Positions 9,165-18,461 of a DNA stretch of 59,233 nucleotides are shown piece by piece. The notes under the pieces are model-generated. The model saw only the letters and a list, made by a program, of their open reading frames with translations, was not told the DNA's origin and ran no database searches. Each line of letters starts with the position of its first letter. Position 1 is the stretch's first letter. The position numbers and the translations under genes are program-made. The DNA comes from Desulfobacteraceae bacterium (lineage in GTDB: Bacteria; Desulfobacterota; DSM-4660; Desulfatiglandales; Desulfatiglandaceae): assembly GCA_030613055.1 (NCBI GenBank), contig JAUWMR010000023.1, positions 1-59,233 of the forward strand. The letters are read 5' to 3'.

Positions 9165-9375
9165 ATGTCGATTGCAAAAGTCCCCATCCCGGAATATAAA
9201 AGAGACTTTCTCACTTGTGACCTTTTGCTGCCCCCGAAGGTTAGGGCCTTGACGGGAGGACTCCAGGGAAATCACCGCCTCAGAGTAGGTAAATGGAGAA
9301 TTCTTTTTACCGTGGACAAAGGGTAGAGAATAATTTTCTGTTTTCGCGATAATTCCCCGTGGCGACGCATACTAA
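9165..9375 (+). pseudogene. Degraded RelE/ParE-type toxin gene
   Basis: From ATG 9165 the frame reads MSIAKVPIPEYKRDFLTCD, then LTGGLQGNHRLRVGKWRILF and TVDKG before a TAG. This is the RelE-type core (L-x-G-x-x-x-G-x-x-R-L-R-V-G-x-x-R-I-x-F-T-V). Reading on past the stop gives RIIF, and after a +1 shift AIIPRGDAY, the expected end of the toxin, closing with TAA at 9373-9375. So one nonsense codon and one frameshift inactivate it. No antitoxin reading frame is evident next to it. Confidence 0.7.
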
Positions 9376-9472
9376 TATCCATTTCACCTATCTGATTAGA
9401 TAACAATCGCTCTTTTTTTCCGGGAAGGACTTAAGGGCGATAGGGCTTATGTATCAATAAGGAGAAGTTTGC

Positions 9473-10933
9473 ATGACGCTTAGACTGTACAATACTGCAA
9501 TACGGAAAAAAGAAACATTTAAACCTTTGCAGGAAGGCAAGGTCGGGATCTACGTTTGCGGTGTGACTGTCTATGATTTATGCCACGTCGGTCACGCCAG
9601 GTCAGCCATTGTATTTGATGTCCTGACAAGGTATCTGAGGGCAAAGGGCTTTGATGTTACCTATGTGCGCAATTTTACGGACGTGGATGACAAGATTATT
9701 GAAAGGGCGAACAAACTCGGCAGGGAAACCGGTGATGTGGCCCAGGAATTTATTGATGCTTTTTACGAGGACATGGACCGGCTTTATGTCCTGAGTGCTG
9801 ATGTGGAACCTAAGGCCACAGAGCATATTGACGGAATGATAGAGATGATTTCCGCTCTGATGGACAGGGGCCATGCTTATGCTGCCGATAGCGACGTGTA
9901 TTTCTCTGTGGAAAGCTTTGAGGAATACGGCAGGCTTTCGGGAAGGAAGTTAGAGGATATGCAGGCGGGCAGCAGGATTGAAGTGGACGCTAACAAAAGG
10001 CATCCCATGGATTTTGCGTTGTGGAAAGGGGCAAAACCGGATGAACCGCAATGGCCGAGCCCCTGGGGTGCCGGCAGGCCCGGCTGGCACATAGAATGCT
10101 CTGTCATGAGCAATCATTATTTAGGCGCAACTTTTGATATTCATGGTGGTGGAAAGGACCTGCTTTTCCCGCACCATGAGAATGAAAGGGCACAGTCCAT
10201 TGGGGCCAATGACGGCGATTTTGCCCGTTACTGGGTCCATAACGGTTTTGTGACTGTCGAGTCGGAAAAAATGTCAAAATCCTTAGGGAATTTTTTGACA
10301 ATACGAAACGCCCTGGAAATATATCATCCGGAAGTCCTGCGCCTTTTTCTCCTTTCCAAGCACTACAGGAGTCCACTCGATCTCTCGAAAGCCGCTGTTC
10401 TGAGTATGCAGTCCGGCCTTGTACGTATTTACAGGACCATTCAGAGGCTTGAAGAAGTGATTGGTCCGGATCCGGAAAAGGCAGGGGAGATCCCTGTGTC
10501 TTTTTTAACGGAAAATATGGACGATTCCTTTCTGAAGCACTTTATTGGTATGATGGATGATGATCTTAATACGGCCGGAGCCATTGGCCTGGTTTTTGAC
10601 AAGGTCAGGCAGATGAACAGGCTGCTGGATTCAGGCAAGGAGTCCCCTGATGATGCAACCCGCCGCAGGCTGAAGAACGACCGGCGTCAATTATTCCTCT
10701 CCGGCCGTGTCCTTGGCATCCTGCATGAGAGGCCGGATGAATTTTTTTCGAAACTGGCGGACTTTGAGGATCAAGTGAATCCCTCTGAGATCGAAAAGAT
10801 GATCCGGGACAGGGAGGCAGCCAGGACCGCAAAAGACTGGGAAAAGGCAGATAAGATTCGCGACCGGCTGAAAGTGATGGGTGTCGTCCTGGAAGACGGC
10901 CAAAAGGGTACTACCTGGAGACTTGATGTTTAA
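9473..10933 (+). CDS. cysS: Cysteinyl-tRNA synthetase
   Basis: 486 residues, the usual length. Class I synthetase signatures are present: HVGH in [19 protein letters not shown] and KMSKS in [10 protein letters not shown]. The zinc-site neighbourhood is seen in YVCGVTVYD and in [10 protein letters not shown] followed by [15 protein letters not shown]. The C-terminal DALR-type helical domain ends with [20 protein letters not shown]. An AGGAG site precedes ATG 9473. It charges tRNA-Cys in the cytosol. The last 8 bases overlap the start of uvrB. Confidence 0.98.
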   Translation: MTLRLYNTAIRKKETFKPLQEGKVGIYVCGVTVYDLCHVGHARSAIVFDVLTRYLRAKGFDVTYVRNFTDVDDKIIERANKLGRETGDVAQEFIDAFYEDMDRLYVLSADVEPKATEHIDGMIEMISALMDRGHAYAADSDVYFSVESFEEYGRLSGRKLEDMQAGSRIEVDANKRHPMDFALWKGAKPDEPQWPSPWGAGRPGWHIECSVMSNHYLGATFDIHGGGKDLLFPHHENERAQSIGANDGDFARYWVHNGFVTVESEKMSKSLGNFLTIRNALEIYHPEVLRLFLLSKHYRSPLDLSKAAVLSMQSGLVRIYRTIQRLEEVIGPDPEKAGEIPVSFLTENMDDSFLKHFIGMMDDDLNTAGAIGLVFDKVRQMNRLLDSGKESPDDATRRRLKNDRRQLFLSGRVLGILHERPDEFFSKLADFEDQVNPSEIEKMIRDREAARTAKDWEKADKIRDRLKVMGVVLEDGQKGTTWRLDV

Positions 10934-12920
10934 ACTGGTTACAGGCCTTACGCCCTGTGGGGACCAGCCTGAAGCCATTGATGAGCTTTCAAATGGCATT
11001 GAGAAAGGACTCGTCCACCAGGTCTTGTTAGGTGTAACCGGCTCCGGCAAGACCTTTACAGTGGCAAATGTCATCAACAGGGTACAAAAATCTGCCCTTG
11101 TCCTGGCGCCCAATAAGACCTTGGCCGCACAGCTTTATGGTGAATTGAAAAATTTTTTTCCCGAAAACGCGGTGGAGTATTTTGTCAGCTATTACGACTA
11201 CTACCAGCCTGAAGCCTACATCCCGCAGACAGATACTTATATTCAGAAGGACTCCAGCATAAATGATCAGATTGACAAGATGAGGCATTCCGCTACCCGG
11301 TCGCTGCTTGACAGGGATGATGTGATCATCGTGGCCAGTGTTTCGTGTATATACGGGTTGGGTTCTCCCGAGGCATATTACAATATGCTGCTGTATGTTG
11401 AAAAGGAGAGCATCCTTTCAATGGAGGATGCTGCCAAAAAGTTAGTAGAGATGCAATACGAACGGGGGGATATTGATTTTTACAGGGGACGTTTTCGTGT
11501 GCGGGGCGATGTCCTGGATATCTATCCGGTTCACGCAGAGGACAGGGCCATTCGTATCAGTTTTTTCGGTGATGAGGTGGAATCAATTTCCGAGATTGAT
11601 CCTTTAACCGGCAAGGCCGTTAAATCTTTGAATCGTATTGCAGTATATCCGGCCACCCATTACGTAACTACGGTAGATATCAGAGAAAGGGCAATCCGGC
11701 AAATCAGGGAGGAACTTGAACAACAGATCCGGTATTTCCGTTCGCAGGACATGCTCATAGAAACACAGCGAATTGAGGAGCGCACACTTTTTGATCTTGA
11801 GATGATGCTTGAGATGGGATACTGTCATGGCATAGAAAACTATTCCAGGCATCTTACAGGAAGGACGCCAGGCGACCCCCCACCAACGCTCCTTGATTAC
11901 TTCCCAAAGGACCTCCTGGTTATTATTGATGAAAGCCATATTACCATCCCGCAATTACATGGAATGTACCGTGGGGACAGGTCCAGGAAAGAGACCCTTG
12001 TGCGTTACGGGTTTCGGCTTCCCTCGGCCCTGGATAACAGGCCCCTGAGATTTGAAGAGTTTGAATCAAGAGTAAAACAGGTAATCCATGTCTCAGCCAC
12101 TCCCGGCCCGTATGAACTTGAAAAGTCTCCTGTGATAATAGAACAGGTTATCCGGCCTACAGGGTTGATCGACCCGGAGATCGAGGTCCGTACGGCCACC
12201 AACCAGGTAGATGACCTCCTTGGCTGGATCAGGAAAAGGGTGGACGCAAACGAACGGGTCCTTGTTACTACCCTGACAAAGAGGATGGCCGAGGATCTTA
12301 CGGAGTATTACTCCGACCTGGGAGTGAATGTCAGGTATATGCATTCCGATATAAAGACAATTGAGAGAATGGAGATTATAAGAGACCTTCGATTAGGGGT
12401 TTTCGATGTGCTGGTGGGAATAAACCTTTTAAGAGAAGGTCTGGATCTCCCTGAGGTGTCATTAGTTGCTATACTTGATGCGGATAAGGAGGGCTTCCTC
12501 CGGTCAGAACGTTCTCTTATCCAGACCTGCGGGAGGGCGGCCAGAAATATCAACGGTATGGTGCTTTTTTACGCGGATGAAATAACCGGCTCTATGACAA
12601 GGGCTATTGATGAGAGCGATAGAAGGCGCATGATCCAGCTTGAATATAATAAACTTAATAATATTACGCCGGAATCCATTCAAAAAAACATTGATGACAT
12701 CCTGGGGTCCGCATATGAGGCAGACTATGTGACTGTTCCTGCTGTGGCGGAAGAGGAAGCGGAGTACCTCACACCTGAGCGCCTTGATGAAATGATCAGG
12801 GACCTGACCGGAAAGATGAAGAAAGCGGCGGCAAGGCTGGAGTTTGAAGATGCGGCCCTTCTGAGAGATCAGATAAAGGCCTTTGAAAAAAAGGAGTTTG
12901 AAGCGCTCTCCTTTAGTTAA
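10926..12920 (+). CDS. uvrB: Excinuclease ABC subunit B
   Basis: 664 residues from ATG 10926, which lies inside the end of cysS (ATGTTTAA overlap) and gives the standard N-terminus [18 protein letters not shown]; the open frame extends further upstream but only through cysS. Walker A is GVTGSGKT, the beta-hairpin region contains [20 protein letters not shown], the helicase motif DESH is in [12 protein letters not shown], and motif VI is [13 protein letters not shown] domain ([19 protein letters not shown]) closes the protein for UvrC contact. It acts in nucleotide excision repair with UvrA and UvrC. The stop is one base from the convergent fabD stop, leaving no room for a terminator between them. 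Confidence 0.98.
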   Translation: MFKLVTGLTPCGDQPEAIDELSNGIEKGLVHQVLLGVTGSGKTFTVANVINRVQKSALVLAPNKTLAAQLYGELKNFFPENAVEYFVSYYDYYQPEAYIPQTDTYIQKDSSINDQIDKMRHSATRSLLDRDDVIIVASVSCIYGLGSPEAYYNMLLYVEKESILSMEDAAKKLVEMQYERGDIDFYRGRFRVRGDVLDIYPVHAEDRAIRISFFGDEVESISEIDPLTGKAVKSLNRIAVYPATHYVTTVDIRERAIRQIREELEQQIRYFRSQDMLIETQRIEERTLFDLEMMLEMGYCHGIENYSRHLTGRTPGDPPPTLLDYFPKDLLVIIDESHITIPQLHGMYRGDRSRKETLVRYGFRLPSALDNRPLRFEEFESRVKQVIHVSATPGPYELEKSPVIIEQVIRPTGLIDPEIEVRTATNQVDDLLGWIRKRVDANERVLVTTLTKRMAEDLTEYYSDLGVNVRYMHSDIKTIERMEIIRDLRLGVFDVLVGINLLREGLDLPEVSLVAILDADKEGFLRSERSLIQTCGRAARNINGMVLFYADEITGSMTRAIDESDRRRMIQLEYNKLNNITPESIQKNIDDILGSAYEADYVTVPAVAEEEAEYLTPERLDEMIRDLTGKMKKAAARLEFEDAALLRDQIKAFEKKEFEALSFS

Positions 12921-12921
12921 A

Positions 12922-13914
12922 TTAACTGCCGGTTCGTTTCGTGAGCTCTTTTACTGTTTTTTCAAGAGATTCCACGTCTTCCACATTAAGCCTCTGTATA
13001 GACGGGTCAATATCATTGATCATGTTACTTAAGACCATTTTTGGTCCTATTTCAATAAAAAGGTTTTCCCTGTTGAGGATGATTCTCTCAATCGTTCCCC
13101 GCCAGTTAACGATATTAAAGATCTGTTCATAGAGTTCTTGTCTTATGTGATTGGGGTCTACGATTGCCTCTTTTGTCACGTTTGCCATGATCGGTTTTGT
13201 AGCAATATGAATTTCGCTTTTATCTAATTCCTTTTTGAATTTATCAGCAGCAGGTTTCATGATAGGCGTATGAAACGGTCCTTCCACCTTCAACATCGTA
13301 GGGCGCTTGCCTTCTTTTTTCAGCTCTTTGGCCATTTCTGCCAATCTCTTTTTTGATCCACCAACTACAATCTGGCTTTTTGTGTTGTTCAACGTGATAA
13401 AAACACCAATATCCTTGCACAGGGCACATATTCTGTCGTAGTCCAGCTCTCTTCCTCTATCCACGATGGCCATTAAGCCCGCGCCAGGATAGGCCTTGCC
13501 CCATTCTGTCATGAAGGTTGCCCTTTTTTGTACAAGGCCAAGAGTGGTTTTAAAATCCATTGCCTCCGAAACTAATAATGCCGTATATTCACCTAAACTG
13601 TGTCCTGCCAGTAAAGAGGCATTTAAATCGACGTTGCATTCCTTACATGTTTCATCAAGCACTCTGTAGCAGGCATAACTCATGGTCAGTACGGCGGGCT
13701 GTGTATAAATCGTTTTGTTCAGATCTTCCTTGTGCATGAACTTTCCAAGCGTATGCCTTTTAAAACATAGTTCAGAAATATCATAGCCAAGCAGCTGAGT
13801 GGCCTCATCGTATATATCCCTGACAAGTTTAAACCTGTCATATAATTCTTTTCCCATACCCACATACTGTGAGCCCTGGCCCGGGAAGATCAGTATGGTT
13901 CGCTTTATTCCCAT
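12922..13914 (-). CDS. fabD: Malonyl-CoA:ACP transacylase
   Basis: 330 residues. The N-terminal motif ILIFPGQGSQYVGMG and the nucleophile elbow AGHSLGEYTAL (Ser-His catalytic pair, with His in GPFHTPIM) identify a FabD/acyltransferase-fold enzyme. It loads malonyl groups onto acyl carrier protein for fatty-acid synthesis. It is slightly longer than the usual ~310 residues. It stands alone on the minus strand, not in a fab cluster, and converges on uvrB. A specialised malonyl transferase for another carrier is possible but nothing nearby supports it. Confidence 0.9.
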   Translation of the reverse strand: MGIKRTILIFPGQGSQYVGMGKELYDRFKLVRDIYDEATQLLGYDISELCFKRHTLGKFMHKEDLNKTIYTQPAVLTMSYACYRVLDETCKECNVDLNASLLAGHSLGEYTALLVSEAMDFKTTLGLVQKRATFMTEWGKAYPGAGLMAIVDRGRELDYDRICALCKDIGVFITLNNTKSQIVVGGSKKRLAEMAKELKKEGKRPTMLKVEGPFHTPIMKPAADKFKKELDKSEIHIATKPIMANVTKEAIVDPNHIRQELYEQIFNIVNWRGTIERIILNRENLFIEIGPKMVLSNMINDIDPSIQRLNVEDVESLEKTVKELTKRTGS

Positions 13915-14371
13915 AACATCAATACTATTGCGTAAAAATTCGAATTCATCAAGTGTTTGTCGTTTAGTATTTTATTTGAAATATATGCCGTTATACCGGC
14001 ATGTTAGATCACCAAACACTAAAAACCAAATACAAAACACTCTTGTAAAAAAGTCGCTTTTCTGACTTTTTGCGGGACCGTCAATGTATCAAAGGCTAAA
14101 TAATTTAGCTGGTTGTGTCAAGACATCAATTTTTATGAAAGAGCGGCCCTGAACAAGAATTATTGATTGTTCTTGACAATAATGGCACCTAAAATATTAT
14201 ATGACCGCACTGAAGGTGTATATTTAGATCATTCTTTTCAAATATCATCAACTGTAAAACCCACAGGATTCATGGAGAAAATGCCTTTCCCTGTTCCCTG
14301 GCCCCCTACAGGCCGGAGGCTGAGCCCTGTGGACTATTACTTACCTTTTTAATAGCACCCGGAGATATTTT
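13915..14371 (+). other. Divergent intergenic region between fabD and the carboxylase gene
   Basis: About 457 bp without a gene. It includes a short palindrome near 13988-14000 (TGCCGTTATACCGGCA) and a strong sigma-70-like promoter for the downstream carboxylase at 14173-14200. The last 100 bp hold a GC-rich stretch (around 14300-14325) of no clear meaning. Confidence 0.5.
14173..14200 (+). promoter_or_regulatory. Sigma-70 promoter for the acyl-CoA carboxylase gene
   Basis: TTGACA at 14173-14178, a 16-bp spacer, then TATTAT at 14195-14200. The -35 box is perfect and the -10 close to consensus. It points at the carboxylase gene starting at 14372, leaving an untranslated leader of about 165 bases. 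Confidence 0.6.
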
Positions 14372-15922
14372 ATGGACATTGAGGACAAGATAAAGGAACT
14401 GGAAAGTAGAAACCTTGAGGCGGAGATAGGCGGCGGTCAGAAGCGTATCGACCAGCAGCATGACAAGGGCAAGATGACCGCAAGGGAAAGGATTGATTAT
14501 CTCCTTGATGAGGGCAGTTTTCAGGAAGTGGACAAGTTTGTTGTCCACCGGTGCCAGGATTTTGGCATGGAGAAAAAAAAGATACCGGGTGACGGGGTTG
14601 TGACCGGTTACGGGACCGTAAACGGAAGAAAGGTTTTTCTGTTTGCACAGGACTTCACGGTATTCGGCGGTTCCCTGAGCGGCGCATTCGGCCAGAAGGT
14701 GTGCAAGGTCATGGACCTTGCCCTGAAAAATGGTGCTCCCATGATCGGGTTGAATGACTCCGGAGGGGCCAGGATCCAGGAAGGTGTCATGAGCCTCGCA
14801 GGCTATGGGGATATATTTAAGAGAAATGTATGGAGTTCCGGGGTTATTCCCCAGATATCGGTTATTATGGGCCCCTGTGCCGGGGGCGCTGTCTATTCTC
14901 CGGCGCTCACTGATGTAACCATTATGGTCAAAAAGACGAGCAACATGTTTATCACCGGCCCCCAGGTCATTAAAGCGGTTACCTCCGAGGAGGTGACCGC
15001 GGAGGATCTCGGGGGTGCCATGGCCCATAATACCAAAAGCGGGGTAGCGCACTTTGCAGAGGACTCAGACCAGGCCGCCCTTGACAGGGTCAAGGAAATT
15101 CTTTCATATCTTCCTCAAAATTACAGAGAAACGACGCCTTCTGTTGAATGCACGGATGACCCTGGCCGGACAGATAAATCTCTGAACAAAGTTGTGCCCA
15201 CCAATCCCAGGCTGCCCTATGACATGACGGAGATCATTCGAACGGTACTGGACAACAACCTGTTTTTAGAGGTCCATAAGCACTTTGCAAAAAACATGGT
15301 TGTGGGCTTTGGCCGGCTGAACGGTCTTTCCGTGGGTATTATCGCCAACCAGCCCAGGTTCTTAGCCGGCTGCCTTGATACCAGGGCCTCCGTAAAGTGT
15401 GCCAGATTTGTGCGGCTGTGCGATGCCTTTAATGTTCCTCTGATCACGTTTGTGGACGTTCCCGGATATCTGCCTGGGGTTCAGCAGGAGTATGATGGTA
15501 TCATCAAACACGGTGCGAAGATTATTTTTGCGTATTCCGAGGCCACGGTCCCGAAGCTTACCGTGGTAACCCGTAAGGCATATGGCGGAGCCTATATCGC
15601 CATGTCCGCAAAACACTTGGGAGCGGATATCAACTATGCCTATCCCACGGCCGAGATCGCGGTAATGGGGCCTGAAGGGGCAGCCAATATTATCTTCAAA
15701 AAAGAATTAGCCGAAGCTGACGATCCGGATGCAACCAAAGAGAGGCTGGTTGAAGAGTACAGGAATAACTTTGCCAGTCCATTCAAGTCCGCGGAATTAG
15801 GTTATACGGACCATATTATCTTTCCGGAAAAAACCCGGCCAAGATTGATCAAGGCCCTGATGATGCTAAAAGATAAGAAGGAATCAATTCCTGACAGAAG
15901 GCACGGCAATATCCCGCTTTAG
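14372..15922 (+). CDS. Acyl-CoA carboxylase beta (carboxyltransferase) subunit, propionyl-CoA carboxylase type
   Basis: 516 residues, the normal length of PCC/MmdA beta subunits. It carries the two crotonase-fold halves: acyl-CoA site with [20 protein letters not shown] and [15 protein letters not shown] in the first, and a carboxybiotin site with [19 protein letters not shown] and [10 protein letters not shown] in the second. It transfers CO2 between biotin and an acyl-CoA, probably propionyl/methylmalonyl-CoA. No biotin carboxylase or biotin carrier gene lies in the window, so those subunits must be encoded elsewhere. It has its own promoter. Confidence 0.9.
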   Translation: MDIEDKIKELESRNLEAEIGGGQKRIDQQHDKGKMTARERIDYLLDEGSFQEVDKFVVHRCQDFGMEKKKIPGDGVVTGYGTVNGRKVFLFAQDFTVFGGSLSGAFGQKVCKVMDLALKNGAPMIGLNDSGGARIQEGVMSLAGYGDIFKRNVWSSGVIPQISVIMGPCAGGAVYSPALTDVTIMVKKTSNMFITGPQVIKAVTSEEVTAEDLGGAMAHNTKSGVAHFAEDSDQAALDRVKEILSYLPQNYRETTPSVECTDDPGRTDKSLNKVVPTNPRLPYDMTEIIRTVLDNNLFLEVHKHFAKNMVVGFGRLNGLSVGIIANQPRFLAGCLDTRASVKCARFVRLCDAFNVPLITFVDVPGYLPGVQQEYDGIIKHGAKIIFAYSEATVPKLTVVTRKAYGGAYIAMSAKHLGADINYAYPTAEIAVMGPEGAANIIFKKELAEADDPDATKERLVEEYRNNFASPFKSAELGYTDHIIFPEKTRPRLIKALMMLKDKKESIPDRRHGNIPL

Positions 15923-15948
15923 GGAAGTTATGATGCGGCTTTTAAAAA

Positions 15949-15995
15949 GAGATCCCCATGTCCCGGTCCTGTTTTCAAAGGGCTAAACTATTACC
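15949..15995 (+). repeat. Dispersed 47-bp repeat, copy 1
   Basis: Begins AGATCCCCATGTCCCGG and ends CTAAACTATTACC. Near-identical copies lie at 23612-23657 and 53641-53685, all in plus orientation and all in intergenic DNA. No coding potential or strong hairpin is visible in it. Confidence 0.75.
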
Positions 15996-16087
15996 TTTTC
16001 AGTTGGAATTTTTAATTTAGTGATGTAAAATGGGCAAGTGTTGTAAGCAGACTATTTGCAGATTCTTTAGTATCCTGGAGGTGCATT

Positions 16088-17017
16088 ATGTCAAAAAAAG
16101 TTTTGATTGCTACTGAAAAGCCTTTTACTCCGGAAGCACGGGAAAAGGTTGTAAGTATCCTTGAAAAGGCTGCTTACGAAGTAAAGGTCCTTGAAAAATA
16201 CTCGGATAAGTCCGAACTGTTAGAGGCTGTCAAGGAGTCCAATGCCCTGATCGTGCGCAGTGATAAAGTGACCCCGGATGTGATGGATGCTGCTTCTGAG
16301 TTGGAGCTTGTTGTCCGGGCCGGAGCAGGCTACGACAATATCGATTGCCAGGAAGCGAAAAAACGAGAGATCGTGGTAATGAACACCCCGGGCCAGAACT
16401 CCAACGCCGTGGCGGAACTGGTAATCGGTATGATGATTATGATGGTCCGGGGCAAGTTCAGCGGTAAGCCAGGGACCGAGCTCAGGGGAAAGACACTGGG
16501 GCTGCAGGGATTCGGAAACGTGGGCAGAAGGGTGGCCGAGATTGCCTCCCTGGGGTTTAAAATGAGGATACTTGCTTATGACCCTTTAATCCCGCCGGAG
16601 AAGATACGAGGATCCGGGGCCGAACCGGTCGACTCACCCGAAAAGTTGTACGCTGAAAGTGATTGTATCTCTATCCATATTCCAGCTACACCGGAGACAG
16701 TCCGGTCCATCAATTACGATCTGTTGTATAAAATGAAGCAAGGCGGGGTCCTGGTCAATACTGCCCGGGCCGAGGTCATTGACGAAGATGACCTTCTCAG
16801 AATCTACGCGGAACGGCCCGATATCAGGTACATCTCCGATATCGCCCCAACGAATCAGGAAGGCATTCTTGTCTGTGATGGTAATCGTTGTTTTTTCACC
16901 CCGAAAAAGATGGGGGCCCAGACCGCAGAAGCCAACTTCAACGCCGGCGTAGCTGCTGCCAACCAAATCATCGGCTTCTTTGAGAAGGGTGATACAACAT
17001 ATAAGGTTAACAACTAA
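16088..17017 (+). CDS. D-2-hydroxyacid dehydrogenase / phosphoglycerate dehydrogenase-like protein with atypical active site
   Basis: 309 residues with the family's two Rossmann-like domains: substrate domain with LIVRSDKVTPDV and VRAGAGYDNIDCQEA, NAD domain with LGLQGFGNVGRRVAEIASLG. The catalytic Arg is present in NTARAEVIDEDDL. The usual Glu-containing DVFExEP segment is replaced by SDIAPTNQEG, and the family's TPHIGAST with the catalytic His reads TPKKMGAQT. So two of the three canonical catalytic residues appear missing. It may use another mechanism or be non-catalytic. CTGGAGG precedes ATG 16088. It does not have the C-terminal ACT domains of long SerA. The start of serine biosynthesis is one possible role, but the substitutions argue for caution. 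Confidence 0.75.
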   Translation: MSKKVLIATEKPFTPEAREKVVSILEKAAYEVKVLEKYSDKSELLEAVKESNALIVRSDKVTPDVMDAASELELVVRAGAGYDNIDCQEAKKREIVVMNTPGQNSNAVAELVIGMMIMMVRGKFSGKPGTELRGKTLGLQGFGNVGRRVAEIASLGFKMRILAYDPLIPPEKIRGSGAEPVDSPEKLYAESDCISIHIPATPETVRSINYDLLYKMKQGGVLVNTARAEVIDEDDLLRIYAERPDIRYISDIAPTNQEGILVCDGNRCFFTPKKMGAQTAEANFNAGVAAANQIIGFFEKGDTTYKVNN

Positions 17018-17062
17018 GTGAAGACATCGATTTTGTTTATTATCTTTTCTCTGCCTATCTTA

Positions 17063-18181
17063 CTATCCCCCTCTCCGAACCAGCCATGCACGGAAAAACG
17101 GGTTGGCAAACTGGACCTCCTTACCCTTCTCAAACAGGATATTCAGAGATATCATTCTGCTCACTGCCTTCCTTACCGAGGACGGATTTGCGGCACCTGA
17201 AGCTTTTGCTATACGTGCGGATAGCACATTTTTCCCACCTTCACTTGTAATGGCCATCAGGCATTTCTGCTGCAGATCAGTAAGCAGGCTAAGGTAATTC
17301 TCGTATGCGTTTCTCTCCCTGGCAAATATCAGAGTCAGCGCGTCTGCTATGTTTGTATCCTTAATTTCCGCCCCTTCCGGGGTAACTTCCCACAGCGCCT
17401 CGCAGAACTGCTGGATATCACCGGTTACGTTGTCGGCCATCTCGAAGATCTTCTGCATGAACTCATCACGGATCGTCCGTTTTCCCGTCCTAAATTTCCC
17501 CATAAGGAACTTTGAGTATTCGAAATAGGGCAGGGAATCGATGTTTATGAGTATTGCCGACTTGAAAAACGGCGAGTCAGGAGAGGAGAATACCCAGTCC
17601 ATTTTGTGCCGGATGCTTCCTGCAAAAATGTACGGCACATCACTCTGGAATTGAATGGTGCTACGCAAAAGTCCAAGGGCTTCGTGGGAATCATTGATAT
17701 CGAGAATAGCTTGGAATTCGTCAAATACGGCGACGAGCGGTTTCTCGTTAGCAAGCTTTTCTATGAGCGAGAGGATTCCGGGGATTGATTCTTCTCTCAA
17801 CTCAGTGGATGCGTCGAAGGTTAGAGAAATCGCACCCGTAAGGGGGTCAACCGACAGTTTTGGCCTGATATAGGGAATGGCTTTTATGATTTTCGTTATC
17901 CACGTTTCTTTTTTTTCCATCAGAGTAATTCCATGGATAATCCGTTTGCACATAGCATCGATGGACTTGACGCCAAAGAAATCTACGTACAGAGTACGGA
18001 GGCCCTTCGTCTTTCTGGCCGCTTCTCGAACGAGGGACGTCTTCCCGATCCGTCTCTCGCCGATGATTGCAATATTCTGGGCCGACTCGATATGCTTAAC
18101 TATTCCTCCAAGCAGTTCATACCGACCGCAAAAATCTTTGCCGGTAACGACAGTTCCATATTTAAAAGGGTTCGTGGTCAT
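17063..18181 (-). CDS. AAA+ ATPase of the archaeal-type (STAND-like) ATPase group
   Basis: 372 residues. Walker A is IIGERRIGKTSLV near residue 40 and Walker B is PLVAVFDEFQA. A sensor region follows (VPYIFAGSIRHKMDWVF), and the C-terminal ~100 residues look like a winged helix (SARIAKASGAANPSSVRKAV). This is the layout of Arch_ATPase proteins, common as lone genes in archaea and anaerobic bacteria, function unknown. It is a single-gene unit on the minus strand between plus-strand genes, with its own strong promoter. No nuclease or other effector domain is present and no partner gene overlaps. Confidence 0.82.
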   Translation of the reverse strand: MTTNPFKYGTVVTGKDFCGRYELLGGIVKHIESAQNIAIIGERRIGKTSLVREAARKTKGLRTLYVDFFGVKSIDAMCKRIIHGITLMEKKETWITKIIKAIPYIRPKLSVDPLTGAISLTFDASTELREESIPGILSLIEKLANEKPLVAVFDEFQAILDINDSHEALGLLRSTIQFQSDVPYIFAGSIRHKMDWVFSSPDSPFFKSAILINIDSLPYFEYSKFLMGKFRTGKRTIRDEFMQKIFEMADNVTGDIQQFCEALWEVTPEGAEIKDTNIADALTLIFARERNAYENYLSLLTDLQQKCLMAITSEGGKNVLSARIAKASGAANPSSVRKAVSRMISLNILFEKGKEVQFANPFFRAWLVRRGG

Positions 18182-18200
18182 ATACTTTATTCTCCTGTAT

Positions 18201-18256
18201 TATACTATACGGAATTATACTAACTGGTATTATACATATTAGCATAATTTTGTCAA
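18201..18256 (-). promoter_or_regulatory. Promoter and GTATAAT repeats of the AAA+ ATPase gene
   Basis: On the minus strand, TTGACA (18256-18251), a 16-bp spacer and TATAAT (18234-18229) form a consensus sigma-70 promoter 48 bp from the ATPase start. GTATAAT also recurs twice downstream (around 18220-18214 and 18205-18199). The three copies could be overlapping -10 elements or binding sites for an autoregulator. Confidence 0.65.
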
Positions 18257-18461
18257 GCTGTTTTAGGGTTGTGCCGTACATATTGCACTCCAGTGGTTTA
18301 GAGAAATTGGAATGCGATTGGCTGCAACGAGTCTAGCTCAATAAAAAAAGGAATCACTTGAAAAAGAATTACTTTAGACTATCTTATATTACTTGATATA
18401 GAAATTATTTTCGTATATGTAACCCCGTTAACAATTAATTCCAAGCAAGGGGAGGGATTAT

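Larger units (their letters stand above)
8623..9472. other. 850-bp gene-poor right border of the sulfur-type island
   Basis: No intact gene. It contains a strong hairpin at 8721-8742 (CCCCTCTC paired with GAGAGGGG), a decayed transposase C-terminus on the minus strand (8814-8970) and a decayed RelE-type toxin on the plus strand (9165-9375). A weak promoter-like TTGACA is at 9112-9117. Sequence just before cysS holds a T-run (9410-9419) and an AGGAG ribosome-binding site. The pattern is that of a scar region where mobile DNA has been inserted and has degenerated. Confidence 0.6.

Noticed and set aside
16088-17017. serA as a firm gene symbol
   Set aside because: The catalytic His and Glu segments are replaced, so the assignment to phosphoglycerate dehydrogenase is not secure.
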